This document shows, piece by piece, positions 37,501-49,200 of a DNA stretch of 64,000 nucleotides (position 1 is the stretch's first letter; each line of letters starts with the position of its first letter). Below the pieces are notes generated by a model. It was not told where the DNA came from and ran no database searches. It saw only the letters and a list, made by a program, of their open reading frames with translations. The position numbers were made by a program, and so were the translations under genes. This stretch comes from Ophiothrix spiculata (Eukaryota > Echinodermata > Ophiuroidea > Amphilepidida > Ophiotrichidae), in assembly GCA_000969725.1 (NCBI GenBank), contig JXSR01S044002.1; one strand, given 5' to 3'.

Positions 37501-40246
37501 TACAAGTTTTTAGAGTTCACAGCACCTTGAAGTTATTATGCTCATGTGGGTTTTTGCTTGCTGTGGTGACCAGCTTGGTGACTTTAGCATCAATAGTAGT
37601 CAGGAACCATGTCATGCTTGCCCAAAAGGGGAATGAGTCGGATGACAGAAATATTGAAATAAGTTACAGAACAACTTGTTAAAGGTTTTATTCATTTTTT
37701 AAAACAAATTGTGATATCTCTGGAATCAGATGGCCAATTATGCTGAGGTTTGACCACAGCATTTAATTGCTGACATGTGGCATATTTTCCTTGACCATGT
37801 CACATATATGCTTGTGGGGCATCAAAAATTAACTAACAATTATTTATAGTAAAATATGAAGATTTCATGTTGCATTGCTAAACTTGTGCGTCTTCTTTTG
37901 TTTTTCCAAGAGCATATTTAACAAGTTGGTTTGGTAACCACACGTCTCGCCTGATGGCAGTTTGGTCAACTTTTTGACCTTTAAATGACCTCAGGTCAGC
38001 TTTTGCCTCGTCCTGTTGATCTTGACTGACCTTGACCTTGATTCAAGGGCTATCCATGGTCTAAGTTTAATCCATGCAAGGTTATTGGTTCATGAGTTAA
38101 AGCTCTGACCTTGAATTGACCTCGGATGACCTTGTCAACTTTTTGACCTTGAAATGACCTCAGGTCAACTTTTAGTCCATTTATAAAAATTTGACCTCAA
38201 ATGACCTTTTGACCTTTGACCTTAGGTCAAAGGCTATCCATGGTCCAAGTTTAATCCATGCAGGGTCAGGGGTTCATGAGTTATAGCTGTGTCCTTGAAA
38301 TGACCTCGGATGACCTCAGGTCAACCTTTTGAACATTTTTGAGATTTGACCTCAAATGACCTTTTGACTTTGAATGACCTTGACCACACCCCAAAAGTTT
38401 CAGAGCGCGAGTTTATCCCGAGACCCTTCATGTCATCAAGTTTCGTTACCATAGGCCTTACAGTTCCAGAGATATGGTGTGGACAGCGGACGGCGAACAG
38501 CGCACAGACTGGTAGTCTCTTCCTCGCTATGTTCAGGCGAGACAAAAATTAATCAAAATTGTGACCGATTTCTCAATTACTTTAACCTTAACAAGCCTGC
38601 ATTCTGAAATCATTATTCAGTGTAAACGACCAACTCACCTCAGGTGACCATAGTTTGAGACTGATTGCTTGCTGCATACCGTAAACCGGGGTGACTTTGA
38701 ATGCCGGGGTGACTTTGAACACTTTGAGTTGGTCAAATTAATCAGCTATTATCTCACTTATCCTTGATGATATAATTTTTTTAATTNNNNNNNNNNNNNN
38801 NNNNNNNNNNNNNNNNNNNNNNNNNNNNNNNNNNNNNNNNNNNNNNNNNNNNNNNNNNNNNNNNNNNNNNNNNNNNNNNNNNNNNNNNNNNNNNNNNNNN
38901 NNNNNNNNNNNNNNNNNNNNNNNNNNNNNNNNNNNNNNNNNNNNNNNNNNNNNNNNNNNNNNNNNNNNNNNNNNNNNNNNNNNNNNNNNNNNNNNNNNNN
39001 NNNNNNNNNNNNNNNNNNNNNNNNNNNNNNNNNNNNNNNNNNNNNNNNNNNNNNNNNNNNNNNNNNNNNNNNNNNNNNNNNNNNNNNNNNNNNNNNNNNN
39101 NNNNNNNNNNNNNNNNNNNNNNNNNNNNNNNNNNNNNNNNNNNNNNNNNNNNNNNNNNNNNNNNNNNNNNNNNNNNNNNNNNNNNNNNNNNNNNNNNNNN
39201 NNNNNNNNNNNNNNNNNNNNNNNNNNNNNNNNNNNNNNNNNNNNNNNNNNNNNNNNNNNNNNNNNNNNNNNNNNNNNNNNNNNNNNNNNNNNNNNNNNNN
39301 NNNNNNNNNNNNNNNNNNNNNNNNNNNNNNNNNNNNNNNNNNNNNNNNNNNNNNNNNNNNNNNNNNNNNNNNNNNNNNNNNNNNNNNNNNNNNNNNNNNN
39401 NNNNNNNNNNNNNNNNNNNNNNNNNNNNNNNNNNNNNNNNNNNNNNNNNNNNNNNNNNNNNNNNNNNNNNNNNNNNNNNNNNNNNNNNNNNNNNNNNNNN
39501 NACCAGTACCCTTGATTGTTGCTTACAGATTTTCAAGTCTGGGGCGCTGTGTTTGATTATCACCCATTTTTGTATTTTTGTGATCAAAACAATTATATTT
39601 CTGTGGGATAATGATATTTTCTAGTTCTAGGAATGTATTTATCTCACACGGTTTACGGTACTTCAAGGATTATGAATATACTCACTTCTTCTCGTCTTCC
39701 AGCATCCTGACGGTTTGCATCTGCACAGCCAGCTGGACTTTGAGACTATTCTCTGACGCTCGCAACTCTTTCTCACTACCCTCCATGCGACAGAGCCTGC
39801 CTTCCAGATTGGCCTTGGTCATGTTGACTTCCTCTAGTTTTGTCTCCAATTCTGTCTGTTTGGTTGCCGCTGATATGGCCAATTCTTGACGTAGGTTTTC
39901 GATTTGGCAGTCGCGTTTCGTCAGCTCAGTTGTAGCAGATTTGAGATCTGTGAATTAAAGAAAAGTGTAGATTACTATAATACTATGCCACTGTTATTGC
40001 AAAGTGCATATTACAAAAGTAATTAGTCCAGCAGTTAGAGCACAGGTATCGTAATACAGAGGTTGTGGGTTCGAGTCTCGGGCGCAGCAGTTTTCGTCTC
40101 CTTGTTTCCTTGGGCAAGAAACTTTACTTGCTCCGTGGTTTGGAAGTCACGTTAAGCCTTTGGTTCCCTGTAGGGTCCTTCATAGGGTATGATAATCATG
40201 CAAGTACAGTATTGATTGATTGATCGATCGATTAATTGATCGATTA

Positions 40247-40277
<31 letters not shown>

Positions 40278-43200
40278 AAATCTAGAAAGCAATATCTAGG
40301 AATGCATTTCTCAAATTTTTGATTTTTTTCTTAGTTTTTGAGATATTGTCAACAATTGGTCCAAAAATGTCAAAAATCCCACCGCTGCCACCATTTTTTT
40401 GGCAATATTTCAAAAAATAAGAAAGAAATACAAATTATGAGAAATGCGTGATCAAGATTTGTCCATGTGGTAGCAAAACAATTGGCCAGAAATCATACCA
40501 AAATAATGGAATATTCATGTACAAAAATTATTATTATATACGCAATGATTTGGTCTTAATTCAATCCAAATCAATTATTGTTAGTCTCTTACACACCACA
40601 AAAATACCAAATCACAATGTTGTAGAATAAAAGGGATATACTATGGATCTTGTAACAGAGTCTGATTGCTTGCTGCATACTTCAAGGTTTATAGAGTAAT
40701 TCTCTATTCAATTTGGCCTTACCTTCTGACAATGTCAAGCATTTCACCCGGTGTTCATTCGAGAGTTGCTGACTTTCTGTAAGCTGTGTGTGAAGCTTTT
40801 GGTTTTCAGTGTGCATTCCTTGCAATTGGGACTCCAAGATAGTTGCTTGTTTTTCTTTCTCTGCACCTATTTGCACCAATTTCATCTGAAGCTCTTGGAT
40901 ACATGCTGTGCTCTGATTAACCTACAAAACATAAAGATATTACTATTGATAACTATAAGCAGATTAACTAAAAATTATTTTCTTATAAACCTCCATGTTC
41001 AGTAAAGGAGATTGAAACCATTGGCTTTTGACTCTGTGTAACCTATTTTCTTTTATGCACGTCTTTATTATATTCTCAACATAATATCTATAATGTTTAG
41101 ATTATTCTGTCCTTCCTTTCTACTCTGTGGCCATCGCATTGTGGATTGAAAGGATGGTTTTTGCATTAATATCATGACTATATATCTTTATTCTGATAAA
41201 TAATTGTAATCATTTTATCAACATAATGAAACATCCTGTCCTCCCCTTCTTCTCTGTGGCCATCGCATTGTGGATAGAGAGGACGGGTGCACTCATTATG
41301 TAGTTCGTATTTCATTTATATATTTGGAGTCTGGGACTTTGACAGGCTTTATGCTTACTTCTCAGTTCTCCTCCACAATGTTAAATGTACAGTTAAATAA
41401 TGTACTGAATCTTTTCATGTTTTTATTTTGTAACTTTGCATTTGTGGAAGAAATAAATTATACTATACACATATTATTTGGGAAATCATGCGGAAGTAAA
41501 TTAAAATTGTGACGATACACATGGGTAGCAAGATCTAAACAATTGCTTTTAAAATTGAATTGCTACCAATCCTTTGATTCTGAAAACTTAATTCAAATTT
41601 CCGTTTTCGTGCTCTTAAAGGCTTTTTAGTCAAATAAAAAGCACAATCAGGTGTATCTGTCAAACAGAATATGGTGCTAAATTTCCTATGAATCTCCAAA
41701 GTTCATATGAATCTCCATGATTATACTAAATATGAAGCCAAGTGGCAGTGGCATAATAGGCAAAATGGGACGGGGGCAAACTGAATCAAATGAAACAAAT
41801 AGGGGAAAACATTTTGAAACATTTGCAAATTCAACTAAAACTTGACATGAAATTTTAAAATTTGCACTCTTGGCACAAATGTCAATAAAACATTATGGCC
41901 CGTATTCCAGAAAGGTGTTTAGCTAAATCAAGGTTTAATTTTCCTCAACAGCACGGCTCATTGAACTGTTCCGTTTGAATGTTGCAATGGTGCGTATCAT
42001 TCCTGGACAGTTGAAGTTCAGATAAACTGTGGCTTAACTAAACACCTTTTTTGAATACGGGCCTATATGTTTTTATCATTTCAAAAAGGGTGAAATTGGG
42101 GGAATCTTTTGGGGCAAGGCCACCACTGATAAAACCATTGTACAGAGATGTTAAAGGGCGACAAAAACAAATCCTGAAATTTCCTGAAATGATAGGAAAA
42201 TTTGAGGCAAAGTGCATTTTCCTCCCGTTTTGTACTGAGCAGATATCCTGAAATCAAGAATTATTCAGGAAAAAAATCCTGATTTTAGGATAAATCCTGA
42301 AAAGTAGCAAAAAAGCATTTGTAGTGCCATTTAGGATTGTACACCTTGCAAAAAGAGCTGTAATTAAGGCAAATACAAAAATGTGAAACAGAAACAAGGA
42401 AAATAGAAAAAATACAAATGTTCACATTATAACATCTGTCTTTCTCAGCTTCCTGTTCTTTATTTTGATGTTCTTGAACCAGGCGGTTGCTATTTTCTAG
42501 CTCTGTCTTCAGTTGTTGATTCTCCATCATTAGTTGCTGTAATTTTGACTCCAGCATACATTTCTGTCGTTCTTTATCAGTGTTGATTTGATTTAGCTGC
42601 GCCTTTACCTCTTGCATGCATGCCGCACTCTGCTGAATCTAAGAACAATATAAGGAGAATGAAATAATAGTATCAATCAATCAATCAATGATACAAGTAC
42701 TTGCATGCCCCATGAAGGAGTCTATTCGTACAGGGGACCCACGGCTCTATGTGACTGTCCGACCACGGAGCGAGTAGAGTAAAGTTTCTTGCCCATGGAA
42801 ACAAGGACACGAAAACCGCCCCGCCTGGGGCTCAAACCCACAATACAAATGAGTCATAAACTTGTTTACCTTATATGATGGAGGTAAATCGAAATTGGTG
42901 GTTAGTTAACGTGTTTCTTTGCAGAAACAATAGCTTATGACTGCGGGATATACAATTTGTTTCATGCATATAGTAAAAATTCAAAATATGCCGGAGATAA
43001 ATAGAAATTTGTGGTTAGTTAACGTGTTTCTTTTCGGGACAACAATTTGTTTCATATATAGTAAAGATTTAAATGTATGCACCCGTTTTGCATATGCAAT
43101 TTTCAATGTACACTTAATGCACACTTTACTAAATGCATTTGGTTAATCATGCTTCACTGCGTCATATATACGCGGCCAATTATGCAGACGCAGATGTGCC

Positions 43201-46200
43201 ATTAAAAGAAATCAAATTTTAAAGCAAAAATTTGTGTTTTTGTCATTTTTCTTGGGTACACTTGTGTCTTCGTCGGGCAGTGATTACCGTGGGTTGTAAT
43301 CCAGAGAGCAGCGTGTTTAGTGTCCTTGAGCAAGATACTTACCCTCATGTGCTCCTCTCAATTCAGGTGTCAAATGGGTACTGGCATTCTTCAATTCTGG
43401 GAAGGTAACAGACTCACAGGAAATGAGTGTGGTGATCCCCTTACAGCAAATAAAAGAAATGCGGTGGAGTCTGGCCCAATCACTTCGAAAAAGAGCTGGG
43501 CACTCCAACCTCTGCACTAACAGACCGTCCCTTTACCATTACTTAATTTACCTTGTCACATCTATCTTTATCAAGTTCTTGTTCTTTATTCTGGTGTTCG
43601 TGAACCAAGCGGTTGCTGTTTTGTAGCTCTGTCGTCAACTGTTGATTCTCCATCATTAGTTGTTGTAATTGTGACTGCAGCATGCATCTCAATCGTTCTC
43701 TGTCCGTGTTATTTTGAGTTAACTGCGCCTGCAACTCTTGGATCTGATGAATCTAAGTATAGCAAGAGAAGTAAATTCAATGGGGAAAATTACACACAAC
43801 CCATTGCTATGTTTCTATAATATACGTTATCCTGTCATTGAAGCCTCCAATGACTCATGTTGATTTGAGACATGAGCCTTCAATGACTTAACTCAAGACA
43901 TGAGTCTCTAATGACTCATCTTGACTTAAGACATGAGCCTACAATGACTTGACTCAAGACATGAGTCTCCAATGACTTAACTCAAGACATGAGCCTTCAA
44001 TGACTTAACTCAAGACATGAGCCTTCAATGACTTGACTCAAAAACAAGTCTCCAATGACTCATCTTGATTTGAGACATGAGCCTTCAATGACTTGACTCA
44101 AGACATGAGTCTCCAATGAATGACTCGTCTTGATTTGAGACATGAGCCTTCTATGACTTGACTCAAGACTTAACTCAAGACTCAAGACATTGGTTAAGTC
44201 ATTGAAGGCTCATGTCTCAAATCTAGTTGAGTCATTAGAGGCTCATGTCTCAAATCAAGATGAGTCATTGGAGACTCATGTCTTGAGTCAAGTCATTGGA
44301 GGCTCATGTCTTGAGTCAAGTCATTGAAGGCATATGTCTTGACTCAAGTCATTGAAGGCTCATGTCTAGAGTCAAGTCATTTGAGGCTCATGTCTCAAAT
44401 CAAGATGAGTCATTGGAGGCTCATGTCTCGAGTCAAGTCATTGGAGGCTCATGTCTTGAGTCAAGTCATTGGAGGCTCATATCTCAAATCAAGATGAGTC
44501 ATTGGAGGCTCATGTCTTGAGTCAAGGCATTAGAGGCTTATGTCTTGAGTCAAGTCATTTGAGGCTCATATCTCAAATCAAGATGAGTCATTGGAGACTC
44601 ATGTCTTGAGTCAAGTCATTGAAGTGCATGTCTCAAATCAAGATGAGGCATTGGAGGCTCGTGTCTTGAGTTTAGTCATTGGAGGCTCATGTCTTGAGTC
44701 AAGTCATTGAAGACGCATGTCTTCAGTCAAGTCATTGGAGGCTCATGTCTCAAATCAAGATGAGTCATTGGAGACTCGTTTCTTGAGTCAAGTCATTGGA
44801 GGCTCATGTCTCGAATCAAGTTGAATCATCGGAGACTCTTGTCTTGAGTTAAGTAATTGAAGGCTCATGTCTCAAATCAAGATGAGTCATTGAAGGCTCA
44901 TGTCTTGAGTCAAGTCATTGAAGGCTCATGTCTTGAGTCAAGTCATTGAAGGCTCATGTCTTGAGTCAAGTCATTGAAGGCTCATGTCTTGAGATAAGTC
45001 ATTGAAGGCTCATGTCTCAAATCAAGATGAGTCATTGGAGACTCGTTTCTGGAGTCAAGTCATTGAAGGCTCATGTCTCAAATCAAGAGGAGTCATTCAT
45101 TGGAGACTCATGTCTTGAGTCAAGTCATTGAAGGCTCATGTCTCAAATTAAGATGAGTCATTGGAGGCTCATGTCTTGAGTCAAGTCATTAGAGGCTCAT
45201 GTCTCGAGTAAGGTCATTGAAGGCTCACATCTACAGTCAACTCGAGTCCAAGGAGGTTATTAAATCATTTCAACTCAAGTTATTGGAGGCTCATATCTTG
45301 AGTAAACTCGAGTCTACTCGAGTCAATGGAGGTTATTGTCTCAGTTCGAGTCAAGTCATTGGAGGCCGCAGCTCACGTCATCTCAAGCCGAGTGGAGTCA
45401 TTGGCTCACATCTCAAGTTAAGTCTCCCAAGTCTCCAGTCGAATTATTTACCTTCTCAGCTTCTTGTTCTTTACTCCAATGTTCATGTACCAAGCATTTA
45501 CTGTTTTGCAGTTCTGTTTTCAACAGCTGATTTTCCACCAATAGTTGCTGTAATTGTGACTCCAGCATGCTTCGCAGTTGTTGTTTGTCAATGTTGAGTC
45601 GAGTTAACTGCATCTGTAACTCTTGCATGCATGAACTCTGTTGGACCTACAGAATAAAAACAGGGGAAGCAAAATCGATTGGAAAATTACACACAACCCT
45701 TTGCCACGTTCTTACATATGCATATCACTGAAATAAACTAATTATAAGTCTAGAAAAGGCTCCATGTCACAAGGTTACGAAGGCCAAATAATGGTAAATA
45801 TTCAAAAATAGTGTAAAATCAGACAAAATCATGCAAAGTCACAACAAACATTGAAAAATTCCTTAAAGCAATATTATAAAGTGTCAAAAATGAAGCGGCC
45901 CCAGTCACCCATGACTTCTGATTTTTTGGGGCTTATTGGGTTTGTTTTTGGTCGATATGAATACCCTCCAAATGATTTGGCTCAAAGATGCTTATTTTTT
46001 CTGTTATGGTCATTTGTTGAATTAAATTCGGGATCCAGAATTTAATTCAACATGTATTAGTATTATAAGCATACATGTGCTTTTTATCCATTTTTGGTGG
46101 CAAAACATTTTTTTCACAAAACGATTTTAGATAGTCACATTCCTCCATCTTATGCTGTTTTTACTATGAACCATTTTTGATCAAAATCTTATAGTATTGC

Positions 46201-49200
46201 TTTAAGGCTGGGGTAGACCTTCAACTAGCATAAACGGTTTTTGTACTCTATCTCTAAACTTATTGCATAAACTGTATAAAAGTTTTTTTATTTTTAGAAG
46301 TGAATTTTTACCCTAAACATGTTTTGTTAGTGATATCGGTTTTTGACCAAAAATGTCAATTTTAACAAAAAATGCCAAAGCACATATTTTTTGCCACAAA
46401 AATTTCTGGAAAGCCTTACTAAAATTTGCATTCATGAAATTTTTGCTTTTTAGAATTTAGAAAAAAATGTCTAGGAAGGGTTTTTTCAAATTTTTGATTT
46501 TTATCTTATTTTTTTGAAAAATTGCCAAAAACAGGCCAAAAATTATAATTTGGTGGCAGCAGTGGGCCCGATTTTTTACATTTTTGACCCATTTTTTTCA
46601 GTATGTGTAAAATATATGCCATACGTTTAATATTGTCATTTATTCATCAAAAAATGAGTAAAACTTCTTCAAAATTACCATATGTGTACCGCCGCGGCAA
46701 AAGGTCCAGTTGTAGGCTCGTACATGTTGCTGCTTGTAGCATATCTAATGTATGGTATTTGTATACATCAGATATGCTACAATGAGCAACATGTAGGAGT
46801 CGACAACTGGACCCTTTTGCCGCGGCGGTACACATATAGGAAAAGTATTTGGTGGTGTCAAACTTTACACCAGACATGCATGCATTACCCCCAAACAGTG
46901 TTTCCGCTAAGGTTTTTGAGCTTGCGCCAATTCGAACAAGTTTGACCCAGTTGAAGAGGTGCTTGCGCCAAAATCATGAGCTGTGGCTGAAAATTGGCTC
47001 AATAAAACCAGAAAAATATCTTTCTCACACATTTTCAGAAACTCGTTGCGCCAATTTTTCACCGCTCCTGCACCAACACAGGAGTATCACCTTGCAGTAA
47101 ACGAGTCGCCAAAGGCGAGTCCCTTTTGACGCATCAAAAGCTCATATATAAAGACAAGTTGAGTCATTGACATCCAAAGTCTTGAGTAAAGTTATTCTGC
47201 CCAACAAAGTAAAAACACAGTATGTGTATTTCAGATAAATTGCAAACTACTTCCTTTTCCCTTGGAAAAAATTTGGCACAAATGAGCAGACAGCCAATTC
47301 TCTTGCATAACTTAAAGCAGTATCTATTATATACTTCATATATAGATTTCTGTCCTCTGATTGGTTAAAAGTGAGGGCCTGGATTTAAAAAGGCCCTTTA
47401 AATTTACTATGCCCGAGGCATATTTTTCACTAGGCCCGCTCAATGTATTTTGCGCCGTGTAACTCGAGCTTTACGCATGCGACTATAAGCATCCATGGTC
47501 AAACACACGCTGCAATGCGTAAACTATTTATATGACGCGGTCAGCACTGAAAGGAGAAACAAAATTTCGTAAATTATCATTGGGCGTTTTAAGTGCTAAA
47601 TGGTTCTTTTAACCAACCAGATGACAAAAATCTATATATTCGGTATATGAAACGAATATTGACTGCTTTTTCTTCGGGGCATGGTTAAAATTATTTCCCC
47701 TCGGTGATCTAAAAACTATGAATATGCCCTCAGCTTTGCTCCGGGCATATACATGGCTTTGAGATCACCTCGGGAAAATAATTCAAACCATACCCCTCAA
47801 AGCAGTCAATATTTGTTAACTACAACAAGCATGTGTAAATGCAACTTTTTAGCCTGGAAGTGGATTGAAGTAAAGTTGCATGCTAATAAGAAGTATCGTC
47901 TATGCTTTATAAATGCACATACTGTGTTTTTACATTGTGGGGTAGCATTTACCTTATCACATCTGTCTTTCTCAGCTTCCTGTTCATTATTTTGATGTTC
48001 TTGAATCAAGCGATTACTGTTTTGTAACGCTGTCTTCAGCTGTTGATTCTCCATCAATAGTTGCTGTAATTGTGACTCCAACATACTTCTTTGTCGTTCT
48101 TTGTCAGTGTTGATTTGAGTTAACTCCACTTGCAATTCTTGGATACATGCAGTACTTTGTTGAATCTAAGAATAGTTATTAAAAGAAAACAAAAACAAAA
48201 GAATAACAAAGATTAGACATTTCCAAACTAAACAAAATGAATTAATATGAAGTTAGCACACCTTTTCATGGTTCAGAGTTGATAAAGTTACGGTTTTTTA
48301 TTTAGACAATAATAACTTTGCACCATCATTTTTGAGGCCGGTGTTTGAGGTGTTTGTTTTGAACCGAGTTACTTTTCTGAGGGAGCATGGCTCCCGAAGA
48401 AAAACCGAGGCACAAAACAAACACTGACGATTCTAAACAATGACCAAATTAAAAGATGGTGCAATGTTATTTATATCATTAATAACCATAATTTTATCTG
48501 TAAAATTCTTACTGAAAATGCAAACAATTTGAGTAAAATTGGGAGTTTGTCATTAAAATTGGAATACTGACCAGAGTCTGGCAGGCACATATGCATACAA
48601 CATTTATGAAGATCTCGCAGGTGAAGCGTGCACCATATCATATTAGTGCCTATTGGATTACATACCCTTGCATATAGGCTCTGATGAAACACGATGCACC
48701 TGTGATGTCTGCACTCACATTAATACAATTGGTAACAAATAGTTGCACTATCTAGCTTCCACCAAGGTATACAACTATACATGTTACATGCCTGTCGTGT
48801 TAGCATTAATAAACTATATATTCAATGGCTTTACTTCTTAAGAATGATAAAATGATTCTATATCAATCATAATGTTTCTATTCCAATCTGTAAAATAATT
48901 AAGCAACTTAAAGCCAATAAAAATAGATAAATAAAAATAAAGTAAAAGTCAAGTAAGGTAAAGGGGCAGCCTGTATGTACACAGGTCGGAGTGCCCAATC
49001 TCTATTTCAAAGGGACTGGGCCAGACTCTACTTTTTTACCATATTTGCGGTGAGGGGATCGCACACCTCCTTCACTACAAGTCTGTTACCTTCCCAGCAC
49101 TGAAGAATACCGGTATCCATTTGACACATGGGTGAAGAGGAGCACAAAAGGGTAAGTATCTTGCTCAAGGACACTACACATGCCATCTACCAGATTCAAA

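Noticed and set aside
43840-45430. CRISPR-like array
   Set aside because: Units are contiguous and degenerate without unique spacers, and the context is a eukaryotic intron.
45199-45597. 132-codon frame on the plus strand
   Set aside because: It reads through the minisatellite and then antisense to a supported coiled-coil exon.
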